64,000 bases of DNA. Origin: Paracoccus aminophilus JCM 7686. GTDB lineage: Bacteria > Pseudomonadota > Alphaproteobacteria > Rhodobacterales > Rhodobacteraceae. Position 1 is the first letter of the stretch. Each line of letters begins with the position of its first letter. The stretch is taken from NCBI RefSeq assembly GCF_000444995.1, contig NC_022049.1, positions 1 to 64,000 of the forward strand, in the 5' to 3' direction. The notes beneath the pieces are model-generated. The model made no database searches. It was not told the origin of the DNA and worked only from the letters and a program-made list of their open reading frames with translations. A program made the translations under genes and the position numbers. This document shows positions 17,481 to 26,493 of this stretch, piece after piece.

Positions 17481-17820
17481 GGCACACCAAATTCAGGTTC
17501 GTTATCGCCAACATAGCGCAAAGCCGAAGCCGCTGCGAGCGATCTTGCCGGGACGGCGTCGCGAAACCGACATCCGCGCTGGCATGTTATTCCCGGCCCG
17601 CGACGAAAGTCGGAAGTTCCTTCCCAGCAGAAAAATCCGCGACCTCGCGCGAAAGGCGAAACCCCGCCCAAACGAATCTCTCTTCAGTGTCAAAGCCCGC
17701 CCGAAAATCGCCTCCCAAAAACCGGCGCGCGTTTTCTTCATCACCGCAAATACCCTCGGGGGTGAATTGCCCGGCACGGGCAAGAGGGGGCGGAACGCCC
17801 CCTCACACCAAGAAAATATC
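17481..17820. other. Intergenic region between the binding protein and the siderophore-interacting protein
   Basis: About 340 bp without a credible gene. It holds the presumed promoter of the importer operon, though no clear -35/-10 pair was identified, and at its right end two hairpins that follow the upstream gene. Confidence 0.4.
17767..17804 (-). terminator. Tandem hairpins after the siderophore-interacting protein gene
   Basis: A perfect 9-bp stem with a GAA loop (17784-17792 with 17796-17804) is followed on the minus strand by a second 6-bp stem (17767-17772 with 17778-17783). They lie 17 bp past the stop codon of the minus-strand gene. T-runs are weak. Confidence 0.5.
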
Positions 17821-18576
17821 TCAGTCGAATTTCTCGGTCGTATCCGCCGCGCCCCGGACCCAATAGCCCGCCGCCTTGACCCATTCCTTGGGATGGCCGC
17901 GCTCGAAGATCTGCGCGCGCAGGGCGCGGGTGACGCTGGCCTCGGCGGCGATCCAGACGAAGCCGCGGCCCTCGGGCAGCGCGAGCCCCGCGAGCGCATC
18001 GAGAAGCGGGCCGGGCTCATGGGCCTGATCCAGAGGGCGATGGACCCAATGGGGCTCATGGCTGGCGCGGGTCTCGAAGACCTGCTCGTCAGCTGCGGAA
18101 TCCACCGCGGCCAGCGTGAGGACGCGCACGCCCGCCTCAAGCTCTTCGGCGCGCCGCCCGATCGCGGGCAGGGCGGTTTCGTCGCCGATCAGCAGATACC
18201 AGTCGAAAACCGGCGCGACCACGGCAGAGCCGCGCGGCCCGCCGATTTCCAGCCGGTCGCCCGGCGCCGCCGTCATCACCCAGCGCGTCGCCGGACCCTG
18301 ATCGGGGCTGCCCTCGCCATGGACCGCGAAATCGACGGTCAGGCTTTGCGCGGCATTGTCGTAGCGGCGCGGGGTGTAATCGCGCATCTCGGCGCCGTCG
18401 CCCGCGCCTTCGGGAAAGATCTTGATATGGTCATCGGCGCCAAGGCTGATGAAATCGGCGAGATCCTCGCCCGCAAGCTCGACCCGGATCATATTCGGGG
18501 TCAGGCGGAAGATCTCGGTAATGGTCAGGCTGCGCCGCCGGGTCTCGTGGCGGTGACGGGTAATGATTTGCTCCAT
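17821..18576 (-). CDS. Siderophore-interacting protein (FAD-binding ferric-chelate reductase)
   Basis: A 251-residue SIP-family protein. The FAD-binding motif RDYTPRRYD (about residues 65-73) and the later GDETALPAIGRRAEEL segment match ViuB/YqjH-type reductases, which release iron from ferric siderophores in the cytoplasm using NAD(P)H. ATG 18576 was chosen because AGGAGG precedes it; the frame stays open to 18630. It lies upstream of a family-5 importer on the same strand but is separated from it by hairpins, so it may be its own transcript. Confidence 0.9.
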   Translation of the reverse strand: MEQIITRHRHETRRRSLTITEIFRLTPNMIRVELAGEDLADFISLGADDHIKIFPEGAGDGAEMRDYTPRRYDNAAQSLTVDFAVHGEGSPDQGPATRWVMTAAPGDRLEIGGPRGSAVVAPVFDWYLLIGDETALPAIGRRAEELEAGVRVLTLAAVDSAADEQVFETRASHEPHWVHRPLDQAHEPGPLLDALAGLALPEGRGFVWIAAEASVTRALRAQIFERGHPKEWVKAAGYWVRGAADTTEKFD

Positions 18577-19092
18577 GAAGCCTCCTGAGGTCTTGATCTG
18601 CAACGGCTTGCCCGGAACCGGGGCTGGCATGTCAGCGCGTGGTTAACAGGTTCCGCCGCGCTTGGCATGTGCTCCTGACAAAAAAACTTGGGATTTCTGA
18701 TCACGCCCGCGCGACTGCCCCACGACTGCCCCACGACTGCCGAGATCTCGACGGCTTGTGCCAAAGGCAGGGCCGCGCAGGGCCCGTTGCATTGCCCGCT
18801 GCGCTTGACTTCATACATCGGTTTAGTGGATGTTTAAGAAGAACATTCGCCTGAAATTGAGCCAGATTACGCAGCCAGAAGGAATATTTTCCCACATCAT
18901 AGGAAGAGCGCATAGCCTTACCGCGGATCCGGGCGCAAAGAGATCAATTCCCTCTCTGCCCGCGCGCTCCCGCCGAACACACAAGGCGCGCTCCGATTCC
19001 CTGCGCCGCAAATCTCACCGCAACCCGCTCTGCCCCAAAGCCACCAAGCCCGACTTTCCCTTTTCGAGACCTATTTTCCGCCCGAGGACCCC
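18577..19092. other. Divergent intergenic region with an 11-bp tandem repeat
   Basis: About 515 bp between divergent genes, with no credible gene. It contains 2.8 tandem copies of the 11-mer CGACTGCCCCA (18712-18742). A TTGACT at 18805-18810 could be a -35 for the downstream monooxygenase operon, but the -10 is not clear. Confidence 0.4.
18712..18742. repeat. Short direct tandem repeat, 11-bp unit, about 2.8 copies
   Basis: Units CGACTGCCCCA at 18712-18722 and 18723-18733 are identical; a third, partial unit runs 18734-18742. The repeat lies upstream of the DszC-like gene. It may be a regulator-binding array or simple slippage. Confidence 0.7.
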
Positions 19093-20289
19093 ATGACCAC
19101 CGAACTTTCCCAGACGCTGGCCCGCGCCGAAGAGCTTGGCCGGCACTTTGCCGAAACCTCGGCTGATCACGATGCGAGCGGAGAGTTTCCTTTCGCCAAT
19201 TTCACCGCTTTGCATGAGGCCGGGCTTTTGCGCCTGACCATGGCCCCCGAACACGGCGGGCTGGGCGGCGGGCTGCAAGCGGCGCTGGCGGCGGTATCGG
19301 CGGTGGCCAAGGGCGATCCCTCGACCGCGCTCGTCTATGCGATGCATCTGGGCATCCACCACGGCATCCGCACCTCGGGCAAATGGCCCGCCCATCTGGT
19401 CGAAAGGGTCTCGCGCGCCAATCGCGAGGGCGTGGCGCTTCTCAATTCCGCGCAGGTCGAGCCGGTGGTCGGCTCGCCCTCGCATGGCACTTTGCCCCAG
19501 ACGATCGCGCGGCGCGATGGCGCGCAGTGGCGGATCTCGGGGCACAAGACCTATGCCACGGGGATCCCGCTCCTGAAATGGTCGACCGTACTTGCCGTCA
19601 CCGATGAGGCCGAGCCGCGTCTGGGGCTTTTCCTCGTGCCGACCGACGCGCCGGGTCTGCGCATCGAGCGGACCTGGAATGCGACCGGAATGCGCGCGAC
19701 GCGCAGCGATGACATCCTGCTCGACGATGTCGTGATCCCTTACGAGGATACGATCGACCTTGGCCCGGCCGCGCAGGGCCTGCGCCGCGATCCGCGCGAG
19801 GGCGCGTGGTATTTCACGCTGGTGCCCGCGATCTATAGCGCGGCGGCGGAATCCGCGCGTGATTGGCTGGTCGATTTTGCCACCAATCGCGTGCCGGGCA
19901 GCCTTGGCGCGCCTTTGTCCACCGTGCCGCGCATTCAGGACGGCGTCGGCCAGATCGAGGTGCTTTTGGGCATCAACCGTAGGCTTTTGCAGGGCATTGC
20001 CGAGGATTACGACCTTGGCCGCCCCTTTGGCACTGACGCCGGTCTGGTCAAACATGCGGTGATCGAGAATGCGACGCAAGCCTCGATCATCGCGCTCGAT
20101 CTCGGCGGCAATCCCGGGATCAGCCGCGACAATCCGCTGGAGCGCCATCACCGCAATGTGCTGGGCGCCAAGGCCCATGCGCCGCAAAACAACATCATCC
20201 GCGCCGGTTTGGGCAAGGCGGCCTTTGACCGCTACGCCGCCGCCCAGGCCGAAGAGGCGGGCCGCGAGGCCGCCATCGCCGCGCAGTAA
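19093..20289 (+). CDS. Acyl-CoA-dehydrogenase-fold flavin monooxygenase (DszC/SfnC-like)
   Basis: A 398-residue flavoenzyme with the acyl-CoA dehydrogenase fold: helical N-terminal domain (about residues 1-115), central beta domain with ISGHKTYATGIPLLKW (about 150-165) and ATGMRATRSDDI (about 198-209), and helical C-terminal domain. Members of this branch such as DszC (about 417 residues) use reduced flavin to oxygenate organosulfur compounds. The catalytic base of true acyl-CoA dehydrogenases was not seen. A DszB-like gene follows after 22 bp, which favours a desulfurisation role. Substrate unknown; a flavin reductase is not encoded nearby. Confidence 0.75.
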   Translation: MTTELSQTLARAEELGRHFAETSADHDASGEFPFANFTALHEAGLLRLTMAPEHGGLGGGLQAALAAVSAVAKGDPSTALVYAMHLGIHHGIRTSGKWPAHLVERVSRANREGVALLNSAQVEPVVGSPSHGTLPQTIARRDGAQWRISGHKTYATGIPLLKWSTVLAVTDEAEPRLGLFLVPTDAPGLRIERTWNATGMRATRSDDILLDDVVIPYEDTIDLGPAAQGLRRDPREGAWYFTLVPAIYSAAAESARDWLVDFATNRVPGSLGAPLSTVPRIQDGVGQIEVLLGINRRLLQGIAEDYDLGRPFGTDAGLVKHAVIENATQASIIALDLGGNPGISRDNPLERHHRNVLGAKAHAPQNNIIRAGLGKAAFDRYAAAQAEEAGREAAIAAQ

Positions 20290-20311
20290 GCCGCCACAAA
20301 GGAGCCACCCC

Positions 20312-21349
20312 ATGACGATCAAGCCCGAATTCCTGTGGTATACGCAATGCCCCGCACCGACGCCGCTGTCGCTCGCGGCCCAGAAGGGCTGGCTGGCCGA
20401 AAGCTTCGCCGCCCATGATCTGGCGGTGAAATCCATCCGCCAATCCCCCGATCCAGAGGTCCGCGCCAGCCATTTCACCCATAGCCTCGACTGGTCCTTC
20501 CGGCAGGGCGGCAATATTCCTCCGCTCTGGACGCGGGCCAATGGGCGCGAGACCCGCGTGCTTGGCATCACCACCACCGATGAGTTTCAGGCCGTCATCA
20601 CGCTGCCCGGACGCGGGATTACGGATGCCTCGGATCTCAAGGGGCGGCGCATCGGCATTCCCCGAAATGACCGTGCGCTGATTGATTTCCAGCGCGCCAC
20701 GGCGCTCAAAGGCGTGGTCTCGGCGCTGACCTTGGCCGGGCTGACGGCGGCGGATGTCGAGCTCGTCTGGCTGCAAGATGAGGCCTTTGGCGGCGATATC
20801 GGGCAGGGCGGCTATGGCGGGCTGCGCCGCAGCTATCCCTATGGCGCCGAATTCCTCGCGCTCGCGCGGGGCGAGATCGACGCGTTTTTCGTCAAGGGCG
20901 CCGAGGGGCTTTTGCTCGCCGCGCAGTTCCGCGCCGTGCTGGTCGCCGATTTCGGCTTCCATCCCGATGCCCGCATCCGCATCAACAACGGCACGCCCCG
21001 TCCCCTGACGATCGACGCCGCGACCATCGCGCGACGCCCCGATCTCGCCGAAGCGCTCGTCGCCTCGGTCCTGCGCGTGCCCGTCTGGGCCAAAGAGCAC
21101 CCCGAAGATGCGGTCCGCCTGATCGCGCGCGAAATCGGGGTGGGCGAGGATGCGATCTGGGCCGCGAACGGGCCCGAAGTTCATCGCCATCTCGAGCTGA
21201 CAATCGAGGAAGACCAGATCGACGCGCTTCAGCATTTCGTCGGTTTCCTGCGCGAATGGGACTTTATCCCGGCTGAATTCGACGTGCGCGATTGGGTCGA
21301 TCCGGCCCCGCTGGCGGCGGCGCGCGCGAAACTGGCCGTGCCTGCCTAA
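20312..21349 (+). CDS. DszB-like sulfinate desulfinase
   Basis: A 345-residue protein with the periplasmic-binding-protein fold of SsuA relatives but no signal peptide. Against DszB (2-(2'-hydroxyphenyl)benzenesulfinate desulfinase, as I recall its sequence) the catalytic set is kept: Cys13 in YTQCPAP (DszB Cys27), His54 in SHFTH (His60), Arg64 and Gly67 in SFRQGGNIPP (Arg70, Gly73). The His-Arg and Arg-Gly spacings are identical. RVLGIT and DLKGRRIGI also match. An AAGGAG site precedes ATG 20312. With the DszC-like neighbour it probably frees sulfite from an organic sulfinate. The alternative, an ABC solute-binding protein, is disfavoured by the missing export signal. Confidence 0.75.
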   Translation: MTIKPEFLWYTQCPAPTPLSLAAQKGWLAESFAAHDLAVKSIRQSPDPEVRASHFTHSLDWSFRQGGNIPPLWTRANGRETRVLGITTTDEFQAVITLPGRGITDASDLKGRRIGIPRNDRALIDFQRATALKGVVSALTLAGLTAADVELVWLQDEAFGGDIGQGGYGGLRRSYPYGAEFLALARGEIDAFFVKGAEGLLLAAQFRAVLVADFGFHPDARIRINNGTPRPLTIDAATIARRPDLAEALVASVLRVPVWAKEHPEDAVRLIAREIGVGEDAIWAANGPEVHRHLELTIEEDQIDALQHFVGFLREWDFIPAEFDVRDWVDPAPLAAARAKLAVPA

Positions 21350-21417
21350 GCGCCTCACCCCGGCCCGCCCCACCATAGCGCGGGCCGCTCTCCCCCTTTT
21401 CGCGAAAGGCCAAACCC

Positions 21418-22098
21418 GTGGCAAAAATCGTCCTCATCGGCGCCTCTGGCGGCATCGGCAGCCATCTGCGCACCGAGGCTCTGGCGCGCGGCCATCATGT
21501 CACCGCGCTGACCCGCAGCCAGAACCTGCCCGCAGCCGAGCGCCTGACCTCGGTGCAGGCCGATCTTGCCGAGACCGCCGCCGTGACCGAGATCTTTCGC
21601 GGCGCCGATGCGGTTCTCAGCGCCTATAGCCCGGGCCTCAGCCGTTTCAGCGCCGAAGAGGCCGCGCAGCTGATCAAGGCCGCGCATGAGAGCCTCTTCA
21701 CCGCGCTCAACGCGGCGGGGGTGGCGCGGGCGATAATCGTCGGCGGCGTCGGCAGCCTGCGCGCCGAGGCGGATCGCGACGGCGATGTCGTCGATGCCGC
21801 TTTCTATCCCGCCGATCACAAGGCCCATACGCTGCAAAACCGCGAGATCCTGCGCGGACTTCGCGGCGCGCAGGGTGCGGCACCCGCGACAGGTTCCGGG
21901 CTCGATTGGAGCTATGTCTCGCCGCCGCTCGATATTTTCGAGGGGCCGAAGCTTGGCCGCTACCGGCTCGGGCAGGATGTGCTCTTGCGCGATGCGGCGG
22001 GCGATAGCCGGATCTCGCGCGCCGATTTCGCCGCCGCCATTCTCGATGTTTTCGAAAAGGGCAGCCATATCCGCGAGCGGTTCACGGTGGCTTATTGA
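21418..22098 (+). CDS. NAD(P)H-binding atypical SDR protein
   Basis: A 226-residue Rossmann protein beginning with a dinucleotide motif IVLIGASGGIGSHL (about residues 4-17; GxxGxxG). The rest resembles NAD(P)H-binding NmrA/YwnB-type reductases, with YPADHKAH and SGLDWSYVSPP late in the chain. The start is GTG 21418, preceded by GAAAGG. It follows the desulfinase gene by 68 bp and may be in that operon. Its substrate is unknown; it is not a flavin reductase by motif. Confidence 0.8.
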   Translation: MAKIVLIGASGGIGSHLRTEALARGHHVTALTRSQNLPAAERLTSVQADLAETAAVTEIFRGADAVLSAYSPGLSRFSAEEAAQLIKAAHESLFTALNAAGVARAIIVGGVGSLRAEADRDGDVVDAAFYPADHKAHTLQNREILRGLRGAQGAAPATGSGLDWSYVSPPLDIFEGPKLGRYRLGQDVLLRDAAGDSRISRADFAAAILDVFEKGSHIRERFTVAY

Positions 22099-22116
22099 GC
22101 CCCTCAACCAAGCGAT

Positions 22117-22149
22117 AAAAGCGGCGCGGGGGCGAACCCCGCGCCCTTT
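22117..22149. terminator. Bidirectional terminator
   Basis: A perfect 9-bp GC stem (22123-22131 with 22137-22145), loop GCGAA, with AAAA on its left and CTTT on its right. It separates two convergent genes and could stop both transcripts. Confidence 0.75.
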
Positions 22150-22152
22150 GCG

Positions 22153-23028
22153 TTACGCCTCGACCAGCGCCTCGCTCAGATAATCCTCGACGCGGCGCGG
22201 CGCGCGGCCAAGGATCTCTGACACGGTTTGCGTGACGCCCGCCGCGCCCCCCGCGCTAATGACCTTGATGAATTGCGCGATCACCCCTTGCTCGAAGGCG
22301 GGCAGGCTCGGCGCGCCGGGATCAACCGCCGGCGCCTCTGCCGACACCGTGATTTCACGCCCGGCAAGGCCGCTCGCGATCCGCGCGAGCTCGTCGGTGG
22401 ACAAAGCCTCGCCGCCAGTGATGACCAGCGGGCCGGGCGCGGGGGCCTCGGCCAGAAGCTGCGAGACAGCGACATCGGCAATGTCGCGAATGTCGATATA
22501 GGCGACCTCGGCCGCGCCGTGGCGGGCATGGATCGGCCCGCCCGCGCGGATCTGGCGGATGGTCCCGGCCAGCGAGACCTGCGCCCAGGCATTGGGCCGG
22601 ATCGCGACCGATTGCGGCACCGCGCTTGCCAGATGGGTCTCGATCGCCTGATGGGCATCGCCCGAAAACGAGGTGCCGACCGTCCAATCCGAGCCCGAGA
22701 TCTTGACGATCCGCGTGACCCCCGCCGCGCGCGCGGCCTCGATCACCGCGATCTGATCCTCGGCCAGCGTTTCGCTGATCGGCGAGAGCAGGAACAGCCG
22801 CGCGATCCCCGAAACCGCGCGCGCAAGGCTGTCTAGGTCGCGAAAATCACCCGCGACGATGTCAACGCTCGCTCCAAAAATGCGGCGGGCGCTGTCGGGG
22901 TTACGGCTCAGCACCCGAGGCCGGATCCCGCGCGCAATCAGCTCGCGCGTGACGATCCGGCCGAGCTTGCCCGTCGCCCCCGTCACCAGAATGGGGCCCG
23001 TGGCTGCGGCGTGATCTGAATGGCTCAT
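22153..23028 (-). CDS. NmrA-like NAD(P)-binding oxidoreductase
   Basis: A 291-residue protein of the NmrA/quinone-oxidoreductase-like group: ILVTGATGKLGRIVTREL (about residues 13-30) is the nucleotide-binding motif. The middle and end (RLFLLSPISE, IDIRDIADVA, VITGGEALSTDELA) follow the family. Start set at ATG 23028 with a GGAAAAGA site; an open frame to 23232 is not convincing. Monocistronic, convergent with the other NAD(P)-binding gene. Confidence 0.85.
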   Translation of the reverse strand: MSHSDHAAATGPILVTGATGKLGRIVTRELIARGIRPRVLSRNPDSARRIFGASVDIVAGDFRDLDSLARAVSGIARLFLLSPISETLAEDQIAVIEAARAAGVTRIVKISGSDWTVGTSFSGDAHQAIETHLASAVPQSVAIRPNAWAQVSLAGTIRQIRAGGPIHARHGAAEVAYIDIRDIADVAVSQLLAEAPAPGPLVITGGEALSTDELARIASGLAGREITVSAEAPAVDPGAPSLPAFEQGVIAQFIKVISAGGAAGVTQTVSEILGRAPRRVEDYLSEALVEA

Positions 23029-23429
23029 GGGTCTTTTCCGGTCGTTGGAGGGGCGGTTTTCCATGACGAATCTGAGCCAAAGCGGGGCTTCGGTCCATCC
23101 TATAGTCGGGCAGCGGAGAGGCCCGATCTTTCGCCCCGGCCCCTGAAAACAGCGGCATATTCTCTTGCGGCCGCGCGGAGGTCGCCCTGCCAGAGAACGG
23201 GATTTTTCCGCAGCCCCGCCCGACGACAGCAATCTTGCGCAAGCCCTACGCGGCGCGTGGTCTTTGTGCTGAATTCGCGCGGGCAGGACATTGGTTCTCG
23301 CCCGGCGGGATCATAACCGATAATATCCATAGACATTATAGAACACGAACCCAATGCCCCGATGCTTTTGGCCGGGGCGGCGCACCCGAGTCCGGGCCAC
23401 GGCGCACAGATATGCTCAAGGACACTGCC
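23029..23429. other. Divergent intergenic region
   Basis: About 400 bp between a minus-strand NmrA-like gene and a plus-strand binding-protein gene. The right half (about 23310-23345) is AT-richer and contains several -10-like hexamers (GATAAT, TATAGA), so the promoter of the binding protein probably lies there. No confident -35 or operator was found. Confidence 0.35.
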
Positions 23430-25055
23430 ATGACGAGACGCTCGCCTGCTCCTTTCACCCTGTCGCGCCGGCTCTTGCTGGGTTCTGCCGCGGCTGCGGT
23501 TCTGACCCGCGGCTTTGGCGGCGCGGCGCTGGCCGAGACCGCCGATCCCGCGCCGGTTTCGGGCGGGACGGTGACCTTCAATGTGGGCTCGGAACCGCCG
23601 ACGCTGATCTCGGCGACGAATACCGGAGCGGCCATGCATATCACCGCCAAAGTGGTCGAGGGGCTGCTGAGCTATGACACCGATTTCAACCCCCAGCCGC
23701 AGCTTGCCACCGATTGGGAGGTCAGTCCCGACGGGCTGACCTATACGTTCAAGCTGCGCGAGGGGGTGAGCTGGCATGACGGCAAACCCTTCACCGCCGA
23801 GGATGTCGCCTTCTCGATCCTCGCGCTGAAGGAAGAGCATCCGCGCGCGCGCGGCACCTTCGCCAACATCACCGAGGTCGAGATCCTCGACCCCCATCAG
23901 ATCCGCATCCGCCTGTCCCATCCCGCGCCCTATCTGCTGAAGGCGCTGGCGGCGATGGAGGCGCCGATCCTGCCCAAACATATCTTCGGGGGCGAGAAGC
24001 TGGCGAGCAATCCCGCGCTGTCCGCGCCAATCGGAACCGGGCCCTTCCGCTTCAAGGAATGGGTGCGCGGCAGCCATGTTCTCTTGACGCGGAACCCCGA
24101 TTACTGGGAGGCGGGCAAGCCCTATCTCGACCAGATCGTGCTGCGCTTCATCACCGATCAAGGCGCGGCGGCGGCGGCCTTGGAGACCGGCGAGGTGCAG
24201 GTCTCGATGGCGGCGATCTCGGTGCGCGATATCGACCGGCTGCAAACCAATCCCGCGCTTGGCTTTGACAGCCGCGCGACGCGCTATAACAATTCGATCC
24301 TGCGCGCGCTCTTCAACCTCGACCGGCCCGAGCTGAAGGATGTGCGCGTGCGCCATGCGATTGCCCATGCCTTCGACAAGGATTTCATCGTCGATACGGT
24401 CTATCTTGGCCATGCCAAGCGGCTTGACGGGCCGATCAGCCCGGGCGTCACCGCCTTCTATACCCCTGATCTGAAACGCTATGCCTATGATCCGGCGCAG
24501 GCCGAGGCGCTGCTCGACGCGGCCGGTTTCCCGCGTGGCGCCGATGGGGTGCGCTTCACGCTGACCATCGACCCGATGGATGCGACCGGCCCCCATCGCC
24601 AGATCGCCGATTATCTCGCACAGGCGCTGAATGCGGTCGGCATCCGTTCGAGCGTGCGCACGCAGGATTTCGCGGGCTTCGTCAAACGGGTCTATACCGA
24701 CCGTGATTTTGATCTGGCGATCGAGCCGATGAGCAATCTGTTCGATCCCACGGTGGGCGTGCAGCGGCTTTACTGGTCGAAGAACTTCAAGCCGGGCGTG
24801 CCTTTCTCGAATGGCGCGCATTATGCCAATCCCGAGGTGGACCGGCTGCTCGAAGCGGCGGCCTCGGAAAACGATCCGGCCAAGCGCAAGGAGTTGTTCA
24901 CCGCCTTCCAAAACATCGTCGTCGAGGATCTGCCCGCCATCGATCTGGTCGCGCCCGATGCCTATGTTTTCTGGCAAAAGCCGGTGCGGCATCTGACCGA
25001 TGTGACGCTGGACGGGGTGTCGAACAACTGGGCCAATGTCTTTCTGGCGAGCTGA
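23430..25055 (+). CDS. Tat-exported ABC substrate-binding protein, family 5
   Basis: A 541-residue periplasmic binding protein. The N-terminus SRRLLLGSAAAAV is a twin-arginine signal. The mature part begins near VSGGTVTFNVGSEPPTL and shows family-5 motifs: WEVSPDGLTYTFKLREGVSWHDGKPFTAEDVAFS, IGTGPFRFKEW and VRHAIAHAFDKDFI. ATG 23430 was preferred over 23412 because AAGGA is well placed. No permease or ATPase gene is adjacent. It is clearly paralogous to the protein at 26494-28116. Ligand unknown. Confidence 0.88.
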   Translation: MTRRSPAPFTLSRRLLLGSAAAAVLTRGFGGAALAETADPAPVSGGTVTFNVGSEPPTLISATNTGAAMHITAKVVEGLLSYDTDFNPQPQLATDWEVSPDGLTYTFKLREGVSWHDGKPFTAEDVAFSILALKEEHPRARGTFANITEVEILDPHQIRIRLSHPAPYLLKALAAMEAPILPKHIFGGEKLASNPALSAPIGTGPFRFKEWVRGSHVLLTRNPDYWEAGKPYLDQIVLRFITDQGAAAAALETGEVQVSMAAISVRDIDRLQTNPALGFDSRATRYNNSILRALFNLDRPELKDVRVRHAIAHAFDKDFIVDTVYLGHAKRLDGPISPGVTAFYTPDLKRYAYDPAQAEALLDAAGFPRGADGVRFTLTIDPMDATGPHRQIADYLAQALNAVGIRSSVRTQDFAGFVKRVYTDRDFDLAIEPMSNLFDPTVGVQRLYWSKNFKPGVPFSNGAHYANPEVDRLLEAAASENDPAKRKELFTAFQNIVVEDLPAIDLVAPDAYVFWQKPVRHLTDVTLDGVSNNWANVFLAS

Positions 25056-25096
25056 GATCTGCTGGGGGAGGGCGCGCCCTTCCGTTTTGCGAAACA

Positions 25097-25134
25097 GAAA
25101 ACGCCGCCCGGAGACCAGGCCGGGCGGCGCTTTC
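25097..25134. terminator. Bidirectional terminator
   Basis: A perfect 10-bp stem (25102-25111 with 25120-25129) with an 8-nt loop, flanked by AAAA on the left and CTTTCC on the right, between convergent genes. Confidence 0.8.
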
Positions 25135-25173
25135 CCAAAGGCGGCAGTCGCGGCGCTGGCAGACGCGCGCGGC

Positions 25174-26436
25174 TCAGGCCGCCTTCAGCCGGGTCTCGAC
25201 CAGCCGCGCCCAGAAGCTCGCGCCAAGCGGCAGGATCGCATCATCGAGCACATATTGCGGATTGTGCAGCGGCACCGAGCCTCTATGGCCGAGCACGAAG
25301 AAGGCGCCGGGCGCATGTTGCAGCATATCGGCGAAATCCTCGCTGCCGAGCACCAGATCTTGCGAGATCTCGACCCGCGCAGGCCCAAGAAGGTCCTCGC
25401 CGACCTCGACAACATGGGCGACGCCTTCGGGGTGGTTGGTCAGTACCGAAAAGACATCGCGGATCTCGACCTCGGCGCGCAGCTCATGGGCGGCGGCGAT
25501 ATGTTCGGCAAGCGCGGTGATGCGCGCGCGGACCTGCGCGCGCAGCTCGTCGGAAAAGGCGCGCACCGTCCCTGACAGCACCGCCGTTTCGGGGATGATG
25601 TTGTAAGCCGTGCCCGCATGGGCTTGCGTGATCGACAAAACCGCGGGCTCGGTCGCCTTGAGATTGCGGCTGACGATGGTCTGAAGCGCCTGAATGAGCG
25701 CGCCAAGCGCCGGGATCGGATCATGTGCGCCGTGCGGATGGGCCGCATGCGAGCCCTTACCGATCAGCTTGATGTCGAAGAAATCCGCCCCCGCCATCGA
25801 GACGCCTTGCCCGACGCGCAGATGGCCGGGCGCAACGCGGTCTCCGGTCGCATTATGCAGGCCATAGATCTCATCAACCGGAAAATCGCGGAAAAGCCCA
25901 TCCGCGATCATGGCGCGGGCCCCGCCCAGACCCTCTTCGGCGGGCTGGAAGATGAATTGCACCGTGCCCGCGAAATCGCGGGTCTCGGCGAGATAGCGCG
26001 CGGCGCCCAAGAGGATCGCGGTATGGGCATCATGGCCGCAGCCGTGGAATTTCCCAGGAATTTCCGAGGCATAGGGCAGGCCGGTGTCCTCGGTCATCGG
26101 CAGCGCATCCATATCGGCGCGCAGCCCGATCACGCGGTTTGCCCCGGCGCGATCCGTGTACCGCCCGGTCAGCCGCCCGACGAGCCCGGTGCCGCCATAG
26201 CCGCGATGGACCTCGATCCCCCAGCTTTCCAGCTTTTGCGCGACGATGCCCGAGGTGCGATGTTCCTCGAAACCGATCTCGGGATGGCGGTGGAAATCAT
26301 GGCGCCAGGCGGTGATGTCCTCGGCGAAAGCGGCAATCCGGGGGTGGATCGCCGGATCACGCGCGCCCGCCTCCGGGACCGCATCTGGGACCGGCTGATG
26401 GGGCGAGAGCTTGCTGGGAGAAAGAACTTCGGTCAT
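25174..26436 (-). CDS. M20-family amidohydrolase (hippurate hydrolase/IAA-amino-acid hydrolase type)
   Basis: A 420-residue metallohydrolase with all landmarks of the M20D group: RHDFHRHPEIGFEEHRT near residue 40, LRADMDALPM, the HGCGHDAHTA metal motif and FQPAEEGLGGAR with the catalytic Glu pair. Proteins of this group split N-acyl amino acids. An AGGAT site precedes ATG 26436. It lies 57 bp downstream of a minus-strand binding protein gene, so the two probably form an operon that imports and hydrolyses one substrate. Confidence 0.9.
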   Translation of the reverse strand: MTEVLSPSKLSPHQPVPDAVPEAGARDPAIHPRIAAFAEDITAWRHDFHRHPEIGFEEHRTSGIVAQKLESWGIEVHRGYGGTGLVGRLTGRYTDRAGANRVIGLRADMDALPMTEDTGLPYASEIPGKFHGCGHDAHTAILLGAARYLAETRDFAGTVQFIFQPAEEGLGGARAMIADGLFRDFPVDEIYGLHNATGDRVAPGHLRVGQGVSMAGADFFDIKLIGKGSHAAHPHGAHDPIPALGALIQALQTIVSRNLKATEPAVLSITQAHAGTAYNIIPETAVLSGTVRAFSDELRAQVRARITALAEHIAAAHELRAEVEIRDVFSVLTNHPEGVAHVVEVGEDLLGPARVEISQDLVLGSEDFADMLQHAPGAFFVLGHRGSVPLHNPQYVLDDAILPLGASFWARLVETRLKAA

Positions 26437-26493
26437 CGAAATATCCTGTCAGATCAAAGGGAAATGCCTGTGCCGGGGGCGGGTACCCGCGTC

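Noticed and set aside
20069..20311. Upstream extension of the DszB-like frame
   Set aside because: It overlaps the end of the monooxygenase gene and is not family-like; ATG 20312 has a good ribosome site.
20312..21349. Reading the DszB-like protein as an ABC solute-binding protein
   Set aside because: There is no signal peptide or lipobox, no permease nearby, and the DszB catalytic residues are kept with matching spacing.
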